DNA of 64,000 nucleotides from a bacterium (GTDB taxonomy: Bacteria > Bacteroidota > Bacteroidia > Flavobacteriales_D > Crocinitomicaceae). The stretch lies in assembly GCA_024742305.1 (NCBI GenBank), contig JANSYQ010000009.1, positions 1-64,000 of the forward strand. Direction: 5' to 3'. The position numbers were made by a program, and so were the translations under genes. The notes under the pieces were generated by a model that saw only the letters and a program-made list of their open reading frames with translations, made no database searches and was not told where the DNA came from. This document shows positions 1-9,133 of this stretch, one piece after another (the first letter of the stretch is position 1; the number at the start of each line of letters is the position of its first letter).

Positions 1-1356
1 ACAATCGAATGTCGCTGGTGATACTGTCATAGACGCGATACCACAGTTATCTGAACTTCCGTTATCAATGTCTCCTGACGTGATTGTTGCCAATCCTGCA
101 CCGTCAAGGTATACTGTGATATTCTGACAAGCTGCCGTCGGTGCTGTTGAATCGACCACTGTTACAACTGATGTACATGCAGCAGAATTTCCACTTGCAT
201 CGGTTACTGTCAGTGTCACATTATTGGCTCCTACATCAGCACATGTAAAGGTTGATTGAGAAGCTGACAAGATTGGAGTTCCGCAATTGTCTGTAGAACC
301 TCCGTCAATATCAGCAGCGGTAATGGAAGCAATTCCTGCTCCATCTAAGTATACTGTAATGTCTTGACATACTGCCGTTGGAGTAACCGAGTCAACAACC
401 GTTACGATTGCCGAGCAAGATGCTACGTTTCCGCTTCCATCTGTCGCCGTTAATGTTACTGTGTTCGCTCCTACATTTGCACATGAGAACGAAGAAACAT
501 CAATACCAAGGGATGGTGTTCCACAGTTATCGGAAGAACCACCATCTACGTCTGCTGCCGTGATAGAAGCATTTCCTGCTCCGTCTAAGTATACAGTGAT
601 GTTCTGACAAACGGCTGTTGGAGCAACTGAATCTATGACTGTTACGATGCTTGAACAAGCTGCACTATTTCCTCCAGCATCTGTTACTGTAAGGGTTACA
701 GAATTCGCTCCGATATCAGCACAAGTAAATGATGATTGAGAAGGGGTATAGATAAGAGAACCGCTACAGTTATCAGATGAACCATTGTCCAAATCAGCAC
801 CTGTAATGGTAGCATTCCCTGCACCATCGAGATATACTGTAATATCTTGACAAACTGCCGTTGGAGTAACCGAATCAATTACTGTTACTGTCGCAATGCA
901 TGACCCAATATTACCGGAGGCATCGGCTACGGTTAATGTTACATTGTTTGCACCTGTATTTGCACAGGTAAATGAACTTTGGGAGAGCGCCAATGATGCT
1001 ACAGAACAGTTGTCTGTGCTTCCATTATCTACATCTGCTGCAGTGATCGTAGCAGTTCCTGCTCCATCTAAATAAACAGTTATGTTTTGACATACGGCAG
1101 TTGGTGCCACGGAATCCACAACAGTGACTACTGCCAAACAGTTGTCAGAGTTTCCTGCTGCATCTTCTACTGTTAACGTTACAACATTAGTTCCAATGTT
1201 CGCGCAGGTAAACAAAGTTTGACTCACGGAATAATTAGTAATTCCTATGTTGTCAGTACTTCCACCGTCAACGGCTGTTGCCGAGATGGTTGTGCTTCCT
1301 GCTCCACTTAAGTAAACCGTAATGTTTTGACAAATTGCAGTTGGTGGTTCTAAATC
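1..1356 (-). repeat. In-frame tandem repeat array, 240-243 bp period
   Basis: The motif encoding CQ(N/D)IT recurs at plus-strand positions near 122, 362, 602, 845, 1085 and 1325, giving spacings of 240, 240, 243, 240 and 240 bp. Each period encodes one HYR-like domain. Copies differ at many third positions, so the array is old or kept diverse rather than freshly amplified. The first unit (near 1260) has DNIG where the others have DNC, so it lacks one cysteine. The array continues past the window edge. Confidence 0.9.
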
Positions 1357-2610
1357 CGCAATTTCTAATGAACTTGTATAAATACCATATTCATCGGTAT
1401 CCAAGCCTGCAGTTGTACCTTTTCTCAACCCTCCTTGCCATACATATACCACCTCATTTGTGTCAACACTTAAGGCAACGTCAGACAACATTTGACGATC
1501 ATCTGTCGTGGTATTGATTAATTGTTCCGTGTTTAAATATGTAAGGTTATAATTGAAAACTCTTGCATAAACTCCTTGAAGACTCCCATCATTTGACTCG
1601 TCTGTCCATGTCACAGAGTAGTATGCTCCATCTCTTGTACAATTAATTTGAGGGTGATCTTGAGAACCGTTGGAACTATTACTTATTTTGAACACTCCGC
1701 CTACTGCCACTCCTGTATTATTAAATCTTTGACCGTAAATACCGTAATGATCACCGTCTTGATCAAAATAAGAGAAGACAGCGATGAATTCACCTGTACT
1801 GGCTCTCGCTAATGAAGGGGCTGATAAATTCTGATTTGTCTCAACCGCCAAGTAATAAACCGTCGACGTGGGACTCCCAGTATTGTCATAATTTCTCGCG
1901 CGAATCTCTGTAATTGGGTCTCCTGCAACATTATGATGTTGCCATCCGAAAATTACGTTACCACTGGAGTCCATAGCTAATGTTGGGTGGGAAAGATGCT
2001 GCCCGACTGAATCTATTGTATAGGCTGCTCCAATTGCTGCACCAGTAGCATTATAGTGTCTTCCTGATACAGCGTACTCCTTATCACCAGATATATTATT
2101 CATAAACACCACTGCAAACATGTCGTCGCTTGCAGCAACTTCAGGATACATTTGACTAGTGGTGGAACTTTCAATTTGCATTTCTGATGTTTGTGCCACT
2201 CCATCAATGTTATAGAATCGGATCATGCAATCCCAATCTTGGGAACCTGAATGATTTGATTGCCAAACTATCGCGATAGCACTTCCGTCAGGTGTAATTG
2301 CAACATCAGCATTTCTCTGATCGTTTGTCGTGTTTACGGTATTCACAAGGAAATCACTAACTCTCACGGAGTGATCAGCATTGTAAATCTTGGCGTAAAC
2401 TCCTAAACCACTTCCGTCTTGGAGTTCACTTTCCCAAACAACTACATACTTACCTGAGGTATCCATTGCCACAGCCGGCGACTGTTGAGTACTTGCAGTT
2501 GTGGTGTTTACCAGTGTTTCGGTGTTACCTACCGTTAACTGCGCACTAACCGGATTGGTTGCGAGCAATAGCGCGGTAAGGAACGCTAACTTCGTCCAAA
2601 TATCTTTCAT
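1..2610 (-). CDS. Large exported surface protein: predicted propeller plus HYR-like repeats (3' end outside window)
   Basis: The frame is open from an ATG at 2610 to the window edge (870 codons), so the C-terminus is missing. A signal peptide of about 24 residues (ending near VSAQ) is followed by seven units of roughly 55 residues. Each unit carries a variant of W-x-S...DG...G(I/V)Y-x-x-(Y/F)N, which suggests a seven-bladed beta-propeller up to about residue 412 (inference). From about residue 415 come HYR-like repeats of 80-81 residues with recurring TAVCQ(N/D)ITVYLDGAG, DNC, F(T/S)CA and SGN elements. The four regularly spaced cysteines per repeat resemble the four-cysteine HYR-like family. 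Such proteins are usually cell-surface or secreted adhesins exported by T9SS, but no sorting domain is visible because the end is cut off. It lies 22 bp downstream of the S74 fibre gene, probably in the same transcript. Function beyond surface adhesion is unknown. Confidence 0.85.
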   Translation of the reverse strand, partial: MKDIWTKLAFLTALLLATNPVSAQLTVGNTETLVNTTTASTQQSPAVAMDTSGKYVVVWESELQDGSGLGVYAKIYNADHSVRVSDFLVNTVNTTNDQRNADVAITPDGSAIAIVWQSNHSGSQDWDCMIRFYNIDGVAQTSEMQIESSTTSQMYPEVAASDDMFAVVFMNNISGDKEYAVSGRHYNATGAAIGAAYTIDSVGQHLSHPTLAMDSSGNVIFGWQHHNVAGDPITEIRARNYDNTGSPTSTVYYLAVETNQNLSAPSLARASTGEFIAVFSYFDQDGDHYGIYGQRFNNTGVAVGGVFKISNSSNGSQDHPQINCTRDGAYYSVTWTDESNDGSLQGVYARVFNYNLTYLNTEQLINTTTDDRQMLSDVALSVDTNEVVYVWQGGLRKGTTAGLDTDEYGIYTSSLEIADLEPPTAICQNITVYLSGAGSTTISATAVDGGSTDNIGITNYSVSQTLFTCANIGTNVVTLTVEDAAGNSDNCLAVVTVVDSVAPTAVCQNITVYLDGAGTATITAADVDNGSTDNCSVASLALSQSSFTCANTGANNVTLTVADASGNIGSCIATVTVIDSVTPTAVCQDITVYLDGAGNATITGADLDNGSSDNCSGSLIYTPSQSSFTCADIGANSVTLTVTDAGGNSAACSSIVTVIDSVAPTAVCQNITVYLDGAGNASITAADVDGGSSDNCGTPSLGIDVSSFSCANVGANTVTLTATDGSGNVASCSAIVTVVDSVTPTAVCQDITVYLDGAGIASITAADIDGGSTDNCGTPILSASQSTFTCADVGANNVTLTVTDASGNSAACTSVVTVVDSTAPTAACQNITVYLDGAGLATITSGDIDNGSSDNCGIASMTVSPATFDC

Positions 2611-2632
2611 AGGATCGTCTTTTAAATGTCGA

Positions 2633-4528
2633 TTATTTATCCTCTCCTACGAATGCTTCGATACCCGTGCTTTGCGTTTTAACTTCTACTTCAAGTGCTT
2701 CTAGTTCTGCTTTCAAAGTTGCCACGGCAGCATTGTACTCTTCCAATTGCTCGCCATACTTTTCCATCAATTGCTGCTGAGCCGCAAGAATTTCTTGTTG
2801 TTTTTCAATTTGAGCATCCTGAGCTGCAATTTTTGCATCCAACTCTTGTGTCGCTTTTACCAAAGGCACAACAAATTCAGCATAACGCAATCCGTACATT
2901 TCTTCATCCGTATTTTCAGGTACTTTCACACCCGAGAAATCATACCCAAGTTCTTGAGCAACTTTTTGTACATCTTGAGCAATGAAACCAGAATAAGTTC
3001 CTGATGCTTTTTGAGAGGCATTCATCCCATTGGTTCTGTTAAAGCCATTTAACTTCTCTGTATCGAAGTTATACGTCACTGGGTTTAACTTGTTAATGAA
3101 GTCGAGACCTGGGACATTCGATTGTACATTCGTTTTGAAACGACCATCAGAAGTTGCTGTCCAGTTTACTGTTCCTCCAATGGAAGTTGTTGCTGTATTC
3201 CCGATAAAGACTTCGTTTGAAACTGAGACGTTAGTTCCTGTTCCGATAGCAATGGAGTTTACTCCGGTAACACTTGAACCGATACCAAATGTCATGGACG
3301 AGTCTCCTGTAACACTTGATCCATAACCATAAGCCGATGAATAATTTCCCGAAGAATAAGCATCGTACCCGATTGTCATACCATTATCTCCGAGAATTGT
3401 GTCATATGCACCTATAGCGATAGAGTTATCTGCAATACTCAAGAGGTGATCATTTCCAATTGCTACTGACCTCAGCGCATTGGCTGCTTGACCGTTGTAA
3501 CCAATACCAACCGTATAATCGGTGTTGTTGTTGTAGTAGCTCAATTCAGCTCCAATACCTACCGTTCCTTGTCCATAGTTTCCTGCATTGTAACCGATAG
3601 TTACGGAATATTGTTCATCCACAGTTACATTGTACCCCATGAATACACATCCTTGATTATCACCGTCTCCGATATACCCTACACTTCGAAAATCAGCGAA
3701 AGACCCCAGTCCGACGTTGTAATTTCCTTCACGGTTGGAATAACCCGCTGCATGTCCAACATACGTATTGTGCCATCCTTCGCCTGTTAATCCATTGGTT
3801 CGGTTGTTGTCCCAACCTGCGTTGTTTCCAATAAAGGTATTGTAACTAGCATGCTCGGTTGCTGCTCCAGCTGCGTGACCGATCATGGTGTTACCGATAG
3901 TATTTCGCATATCTGTTCCTGCAGAATCACCTACTGCTGTGTTCCACCAACCTTCTTGCACATCATAAAGAGCGTCGTTACCAACAGCCACGTTTCTGTA
4001 ACCAATTGTGTTGGATCGACCTGCGTTGTTTCCGATGAAAGTGTTATCATCACCGTCTGTGTTGTTGTATCCGGAATCCTCTCCTACAAATACGTTATCG
4101 TTACCTGTCGTATTCAGATGACCTGACTCTTCTCCGATGAAAACGTTATCGAATCCTGAAGTATTTGCCTCCCCAGCTTCTGTACCGACAAACGTGTTAT
4201 CCGTTCCAGTACTTGCATAACCTGCACGTTTCCCAAGGAAAGTATTATCCACACCTGTAGTATTAGAGTGACCTGCATCCTGTCCAATAAAAGTATTGTC
4301 TGAAGCAGATGTATTGGAGAAACCGGCCTGTTCACCAATGAACGTATTATTACTTCCCGATGAAGTTGAATAACCGGAGGAATCTCCATAAAAAGTGTTG
4401 TAATCTCCCGAAGTAATGCTGGCTCCTGATCCAGTACCTTGGGTTTCGTTGAGTGTTTGTGCGTTGGTAGTAGCGCTAATAGCCAATGCTAAACAGGCAG
4501 CAAAAGCCGATTTCCATAGTGTTTTCAT
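2633..4528 (-). CDS. YadA-like beta-roll fibre protein with C-terminal S74 intramolecular chaperone domain
   Basis: 631 aa. A signal peptide (about 23 residues, ending TNAQ) precedes more than 20 copies of a short repeat such as N-T-F-I-G-x-x-A-G. These are the head repeats of trimeric YadA/Hia-type adhesins that build a left-handed beta-roll. The C-terminus starting at S460-D-G-R-F-K465 matches the Peptidase_S74 domain, including GFIAQDVQ near residue 515 and LRYAEFVVPLVKA near 547. It ends in a coiled coil with many Q, E and K residues. In this family the Ser and Lys five residues apart form the self-cleavage dyad after the domain has helped trimer folding. No anchor domain is visible. The gene sits directly upstream of the HYR-repeat gene. 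The fold assignment is strong; the biological target is unknown. Confidence 0.88.
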   Translation of the reverse strand: MKTLWKSAFAACLALAISATTNAQTLNETQGTGSGASITSGDYNTFYGDSSGYSTSSGSNNTFIGEQAGFSNTSASDNTFIGQDAGHSNTTGVDNTFLGKRAGYASTGTDNTFVGTEAGEANTSGFDNVFIGEESGHLNTTGNDNVFVGEDSGYNNTDGDDNTFIGNNAGRSNTIGYRNVAVGNDALYDVQEGWWNTAVGDSAGTDMRNTIGNTMIGHAAGAATEHASYNTFIGNNAGWDNNRTNGLTGEGWHNTYVGHAAGYSNREGNYNVGLGSFADFRSVGYIGDGDNQGCVFMGYNVTVDEQYSVTIGYNAGNYGQGTVGIGAELSYYNNNTDYTVGIGYNGQAANALRSVAIGNDHLLSIADNSIAIGAYDTILGDNGMTIGYDAYSSGNYSSAYGYGSSVTGDSSMTFGIGSSVTGVNSIAIGTGTNVSVSNEVFIGNTATTSIGGTVNWTATSDGRFKTNVQSNVPGLDFINKLNPVTYNFDTEKLNGFNRTNGMNASQKASGTYSGFIAQDVQKVAQELGYDFSGVKVPENTDEEMYGLRYAEFVVPLVKATQELDAKIAAQDAQIEKQQEILAAQQQLMEKYGEQLEEYNAAVATLKAELEALEVEVKTQSTGIEAFVGEDK

Positions 4529-4572
4529 CTCAAGTAATTTAGATAGAGTATGGTATTGTAAATTTACGAGAC

Positions 4573-4580
4573 CAAATATA
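4573..4580 (-). promoter_or_regulatory. -7 box of the surface-protein operon
   Basis: On the minus strand the sequence reads TATATTTG, an exact match to the Bacteroidota -7 element TAnnTTTG. It lies 44 bp upstream of the ATG at 4528. No clear -33 TTG sits at 17-23 bp spacing. Confidence 0.5.
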
Positions 4581-4649
4581 GGGAATCCAAACCTGTTAAA
4601 AAAACTAAAGATGAAAGAATGGGGTTAGGTAACAATTCCTTCACAATAG

Positions 4650-6623
4650 CTATTGACGATAATTCAACTTTATGTTTGACTTGTCCTCTTCGGTGTTCAA
4701 CAAATGGAGAATTTTTTGAGTGAATTTGTCCTCCGGTTTCAATTGAAGCAGTTGTTCACAGTATTGCTTCGCACGATCATATTCTCCTACTTCGATTGAC
4801 AATCGAATACCTAAGCGAAGTGCCGTAACCTCATCTGGATACTTATTGAATACCAAGTTATTTACATATTTATTAGCTTGCTCATACTCTTCACGGATAA
4901 GGTGAGTATAGGTCAGGCATCGAATATTTTCGAGGAGATGTTTGTCTGCTTTTTCAGATTCAAGGTACCACTTGTGCGCTTCGTTGTAATCTTTGTTCAC
5001 ATCCCGATGATAATTGCCCATCATATTGAGCAGTGCTGCATATTCTATGTCATTCCCATAAACAGCGTACGGTTCCAACTCATTGATAGCGCTTTCTAAC
5101 ATCTTGAACTTATCCTCATTGCTTTCTTGGAGTTTGATAGCTTCCGTAATAGGAGTACTCGCTCCAACCCAATAGGTTTTGTAGCTGTATTTACCCATGG
5201 AGAAGATTCGTTTCGACAAAGAATCTTGGTTTGCATTCACGAAAATGCCCATGGTGGCAATAAGAGAGAGTCCAACAGCTGGAGCCAAGAGATACGACGT
5301 AAAAGATCTTACTTCTTCCTTTTCTTCCTTCACCGATGAGATGATTGCTATGGCGAATACAATGAGCGTCACTGCGGGAATACTCATGAGATCCCAATCT
5401 GTTTGCATGGAAAGGAGCGGATTCAACACGAAAAAAGTAAGGAAATAGAATACAAATGCCAATCCTGAGATCATCACTAAAGGCTTGTTCCAATCGATGC
5501 TTTTGCGCTTAAAAATAAGCGCCGTACCTACGACTACAATGGCTATTGCCGACCATCCGAATGCCATATTGAAGTAATCGAAAAGGTGGCTCCAGCTGAA
5601 AAGGTTGTAACGATCTAAAGGGGCTGGATCGGACGCCTTGATTGGTAAAAAGATGGCATCGGTCAAGTTCTCCTCTGTATAACTCCTCGTTCCGAAAATG
5701 CTCTTTGTGACGAATGCGTAGATCGAAAATCCTATGGTGAAGAAAATGCCAAGAGCGGCAGCCCCAAATTTTCTCCAGCTCAGCTCTTTTCCTTTATTTC
5801 GTTGAAACAAAACGATCAGAGCTACGGCAAACGCGAGGAAAGTCAACAATCCGGAAACATGAAACTTCGCATTCAATAGACAAAGGATAAACACGATGGC
5901 TCCATTCTTCCATGTCGGCGATTCTAAAAAGCGAATCATTGCGTACCAAAATGCCGCGAGTAGAAATAAAACGGGAGCATATACCTCAATATGTCCGCAA
6001 AAATTTAAGGTAATAGGAGTTCCGATGGCGAGTAATGCAAACAACAACCTTTGTTGACTGTCCTTAGCTATTTTGAAGGCTGTTAACAGCATGAAAAATA
6101 CATAGCCCGCGCCGCAAACGGTTGCGTAGAGTCGAAAAGCTTCCCCCAACTGCATCTCTTTTGTAAATGATAACCAAGCAATAATTCCAAGTGTGGTATC
6201 CGTTCCAAGCTTCAGATTGGTCAAGTCAAAGCTGGTGACCATCTCTTTGTTCTTTGCAGTAAACTCAGTGACGATAAACTCTGTTGATGGAATGATTTTC
6301 AGAGAATCTCCGTAGACATCTTTGAAAATGGGTAGTTGATAAAATAGGATACCAGCAAGTGCAGTTATCGCAACAATCCAAATCCAACTATTGCCGCCAC
6401 TATTTTTGCCGCGAATGGATTTCCATGGATTGTACTTCTGACTGTAAAGTGTGAATGCTATTGCAGCCAAAACAATCAGCCAACCTTTTCCTTTACCAAG
6501 AAACGCCGGATAATGCAGCCCCCACCACGTATCTGGATAAAGGAGAGCCAACACATAAAGCAAAAGAACCACCAAGGCAATGATAGTCACTTGAAAATGC
6601 TCTGGAATGAAAGTTTTTTTCAC
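4650..6623 (-). CDS. Polytopic membrane protein, GT-C-like, with C-terminal TPRs (paralogue of 9130-11037)
   Basis: About 657 aa from a GTG at 6623. The frame is open up to 6830, but that would overlap the divergent gene at 6709, and the upstream residues look untranslated. About 10-12 hydrophobic helices fill residues 10-480, and TPR-like helices follow from about 510. Short motifs shared with the 635-aa neighbour are an acidic Y-G-D-S-L in the first large loop, G-H-I-E-V-Y-A-P, L-D-R-Y-N-L-F-S-W and N-P-L-L-S-M. An acidic first loop in a multi-helix protein is typical of GT-C glycosyltransferases that use lipid-linked sugars, so a transferase role is plausible but unproven. It diverges from the TMTC-like gene. 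Confidence 0.75.
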   Translation of the reverse strand: MKKTFIPEHFQVTIIALVVLLLYVLALLYPDTWWGLHYPAFLGKGKGWLIVLAAIAFTLYSQKYNPWKSIRGKNSGGNSWIWIVAITALAGILFYQLPIFKDVYGDSLKIIPSTEFIVTEFTAKNKEMVTSFDLTNLKLGTDTTLGIIAWLSFTKEMQLGEAFRLYATVCGAGYVFFMLLTAFKIAKDSQQRLLFALLAIGTPITLNFCGHIEVYAPVLFLLAAFWYAMIRFLESPTWKNGAIVFILCLLNAKFHVSGLLTFLAFAVALIVLFQRNKGKELSWRKFGAAALGIFFTIGFSIYAFVTKSIFGTRSYTEENLTDAIFLPIKASDPAPLDRYNLFSWSHLFDYFNMAFGWSAIAIVVVGTALIFKRKSIDWNKPLVMISGLAFVFYFLTFFVLNPLLSMQTDWDLMSIPAVTLIVFAIAIISSVKEEKEEVRSFTSYLLAPAVGLSLIATMGIFVNANQDSLSKRIFSMGKYSYKTYWVGASTPITEAIKLQESNEDKFKMLESAINELEPYAVYGNDIEYAALLNMMGNYHRDVNKDYNEAHKWYLESEKADKHLLENIRCLTYTHLIREEYEQANKYVNNLVFNKYPDEVTALRLGIRLSIEVGEYDRAKQYCEQLLQLKPEDKFTQKILHLLNTEEDKSNIKLNYRQ

Positions 6624-6708
6624 AGGGGTGAAGTTATAAATTCCCTCAAAAAGATTTTCATTCCGTTCCTTTTTCTTCCATAGCGTGAAAAATTGTAGAT
6701 TCGGACTT

Positions 6709-8592
6709 ATGTCGGAATGGAAGCAATGGTCGCAACATCCTTTCGCGATAGGGCTTATCCTATTCGCTGTGACATTTATGACATTTTCTACATCCTTGTC
6801 TAACGGTTGGGTGAATTGGGACGACCCCACTTACGTTCTCAACAACGCTTTGATTACTTCCGACTCGATTCAATGGAAAGCCATTTTTGAAACAGATCAA
6901 GTCCTTGGGATTTATCACCCTGTTACGCTAATTTCCTACGCGATTGACTATCAGATTTTGGGTTTGGACCCCTTTGGTTTTCATTTCACGAATGTTCTCT
7001 TCCATTCACTGAATACGGTTTTGGTATTCGTAGTAATCCGAAAATTAAAGACTCCTGTTTTAGTCGCAGCATTCACCGCATTTCTTTTTGGAATTCATCC
7101 TATGCATGTAGAATCTGTTGCATGGATCTCTGAACGAAAAGACGTTTTATACGTATTTTTTCTATTGCTGGCTTGGTTGAGTTATTTACAGTTTCGAATC
7201 AGTACCAATTCGAAAAAATGGCTTTGGTACGGCACCATTCTCGGACTGCTCGCGTTGTCAATATTGAGTAAACCGATTGCTTTCGTTTTTCCCGTAATTC
7301 TAGTTCTTACTGATGTTCTTTTGGACGGAAAACTTCGAATTAAATCCCTTGGAAATAAAATCCCCATAGCTGTTTTCGCATTAGCCGCAGTATTCTCAGC
7401 ACAATGGGGACAGGCAGAATCAGGATCGATTGCCATGAACCAAGAACATCCAGTCCCAACTTTTTTTTATGGTAGTTACAACCTCATTGTTTATGGATTC
7501 AAGGCATTTGTGCCCATCGAGCTTTCCGTTTTCCATCCGTTTCCAGTGGATTCTTCGATGAATTGGCTGTTCTATGCTTCCGTTGTGCCATTGGCTGTCT
7601 TTTTATGGTTACTCTATTGGTCGTTTCGGAATTCGAAAAAACTGTTTTTCGGATTGGCATTTTTTGTCATAACCATTGCTCCGTTATTACAAATAATTCC
7701 TTTTGGAAAAGCACTCACAAGCGAACGGTACACTTACTTGCCTTACATTGGGCTATTTTACCTCTTTGCATGCGGGCTTCAATATTTGAAAGATCAAAAA
7801 CGATTTCACCCTGCTCTATTTTTGGTCCTTATAACTGTTTTTCCTGTTCTTCTTGGAAGTCAATCTATTGATCAACAACGCAAATGGAATAATGGAGAAA
7901 CGCTTTGGACCAGTGCAATTGAGGCCTACCCTGATGCTTATTTCCCCTACTTATGTAGAGGCCGTTACTTCAAGCAAAAGGATCAGCTTAATCTTGCGTT
8001 TAATGACTTTCAAAAGAGCGTTCAATTTCACCCCAATGCAGAAGCATATTACGAATTAGGACTATTGTATGAAGCGCGAGAAGACTTTGAAAATGCTTTG
8101 GACAGATACTTGAAGGCTACTCAAGGTACAACGCCTTATCCGAAAGCGCACTTAAATGCTGCCAAGATATTCGGAATGAAGGGCGATGGAGACAAGGCAA
8201 AACATCACTTTGAAAGAGCTATTGAAATTGACCCTCAATATTCGCTCGCCTACTTCAACTATGCCGTACTATTGAAGATGCAAGGCAAACTTTCACGAGC
8301 GCTGAAGGCTGTTAACAAGGCGATATCTTTGGAGCCAAAGAACACCCGCTATCTTGAAATTCGAGCGGCTATTCATACAGATTTGGGCAATCGTAGTGAG
8401 GCCATTCGAGACTTTACAAAAGTTCTCAGCAGTCAGCCCGAGAATGGTGTGGCACATTTCTACTTGGGGATGAATTATGCGCTTTCCAATCAGAACGAAA
8501 AGGCACGCATGTCTTTCACAAAGGCAATTCGCTACGGCTATCCTGTTCCGGATAAGGTTCGCGCTGAATTCAATTTACCAGTTCCAAATTGA
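6709..8592 (+). CDS. TMTC-like membrane protein with C-terminal TPRs
   Basis: 627 aa from the ATG at 6709; an in-frame GTG lies at 6685. About ten membrane helices occupy the first 390 residues. The N-terminal W37-D-D39 motif, a loop containing HPVTLISYAIDY, and HPMHVESVAW...ERKDVLY match the TMTC (DUF1736) family. In animals TMTC proteins are O-mannosyltransferases, and the acidic DD pair lies where the GT-C catalytic Asp is expected. Six or so canonical TPRs follow (residues 410-610, for example AYFNYAVLLKMQGKLSRAL). A protein or envelope glycosylation role is inferred from the family; the acceptor is unknown. It is divergent from 4650-6623 and followed by the DUF2452 gene 38 bp downstream. 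Confidence 0.8.
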   Translation: MSEWKQWSQHPFAIGLILFAVTFMTFSTSLSNGWVNWDDPTYVLNNALITSDSIQWKAIFETDQVLGIYHPVTLISYAIDYQILGLDPFGFHFTNVLFHSLNTVLVFVVIRKLKTPVLVAAFTAFLFGIHPMHVESVAWISERKDVLYVFFLLLAWLSYLQFRISTNSKKWLWYGTILGLLALSILSKPIAFVFPVILVLTDVLLDGKLRIKSLGNKIPIAVFALAAVFSAQWGQAESGSIAMNQEHPVPTFFYGSYNLIVYGFKAFVPIELSVFHPFPVDSSMNWLFYASVVPLAVFLWLLYWSFRNSKKLFFGLAFFVITIAPLLQIIPFGKALTSERYTYLPYIGLFYLFACGLQYLKDQKRFHPALFLVLITVFPVLLGSQSIDQQRKWNNGETLWTSAIEAYPDAYFPYLCRGRYFKQKDQLNLAFNDFQKSVQFHPNAEAYYELGLLYEAREDFENALDRYLKATQGTTPYPKAHLNAAKIFGMKGDGDKAKHHFERAIEIDPQYSLAYFNYAVLLKMQGKLSRALKAVNKAISLEPKNTRYLEIRAAIHTDLGNRSEAIRDFTKVLSSQPENGVAHFYLGMNYALSNQNEKARMSFTKAIRYGYPVPDKVRAEFNLPVPN

Positions 8593-8618
8593 TACTTTAG
8601 ATTTTCTCTGTTTGTTCG

Positions 8619-8626
8619 TATCTTTG
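8619..8626 (+). promoter_or_regulatory. -7 box abutting the DUF2452 start codon
   Basis: TATCTTTG is an exact TAnnTTTG match ending only 4 nt before the ATG at 8631, so a transcript from it would be leaderless or nearly so. A TTG at 8589 is 27 bp upstream, longer than the usual spacing. Confidence 0.5.
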
Positions 8627-8630
8627 AGGT

Positions 8631-9083
8631 ATGTCTGAAAAATTTGAAAATCCTATTGATCCCGATAAGGTCACGGAAAATCCGCACTCGCTCGAATATG
8701 GGCATCATGCGGGTTCTGCTGTGGTAAAACCAGAGGATCAGGGAAAGGTGAAAGGGAGAGCAATCGCGGCGATGGAACATCAAACCGACATGCAGTTGGA
8801 TCAAATCAGAGAGCAGATGCAGCTTTTGGCAGATCAAGCGAAAGCATTGCAGGATCGAAAGGTTGTTTCCGAGATCATCTATGGAGCTGAGATGCGATTT
8901 GAACCATTAATTAATCACGTGTATCATTTGTACGAAAAGGAAAATCGGAGCTTTTTGTTATCACTCATTGCGCCGGATCAATGGGGACGTTCTAAGAAGA
9001 GTTTTGAGTTTGTGGCAACGGTTCGATTGTTGGCAGATCATACTTGGGAGGTAATTGAGAAGAACGAGGAATTTGAGTTTTAA
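8631..9083 (+). CDS. DUF2452 family protein
   Basis: 150 aa, the full length usual for this family. The whole sequence fits DUF2452, a conserved Bacteroidota protein of unknown function. Family-like segments are HHAGSAVVKPEDQGKVKGRA, the amphipathic helix with QLDQIREQMQLLADQAKALQ, and the ending with LYEKENRSFLLSLIAPDQWG. There is no signal peptide or membrane segment, so it should be cytoplasmic. A -7 box lies right against the start codon. It converges on the gene ending at 9130 across a 46-bp gap that holds a degenerate repeat. Confidence 0.85.
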   Translation: MSEKFENPIDPDKVTENPHSLEYGHHAGSAVVKPEDQGKVKGRAIAAMEHQTDMQLDQIREQMQLLADQAKALQDRKVVSEIIYGAEMRFEPLINHVYHLYEKENRSFLLSLIAPDQWGRSKKSFEFVATVRLLADHTWEVIEKNEEFEF

Positions 9084-9096
9084 CGGGAGAAGAAGG

Positions 9097-9133
9097 TAGG
9101 ACGGCTTGACTGCTGGGTTGCTTGATTGCTTAA
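9097..9133. repeat. Degenerate GACTGCT/CTTGATTGCTT repeat between convergent genes
   Basis: The short convergent gap contains CGGCTTGACTGCT, GGGTTGCTTGATTG and CTTAATC, the same words as in the larger array at 13100-13192. Function is unknown. Confidence 0.5.

Noticed and set aside
1-1356. Regular direct repeats that could suggest a CRISPR or satellite
   Set aside because: The period is 240 bp, is in frame, and encodes HYR-like domains; repeats are not 20-40 bp units with unique spacers.
6624-6830. Longer start of the 4650 membrane gene at 6830
   Set aside because: It would overlap the divergent TMTC-like gene and adds a Cys/His-containing stretch with no resemblance to the paralogue.
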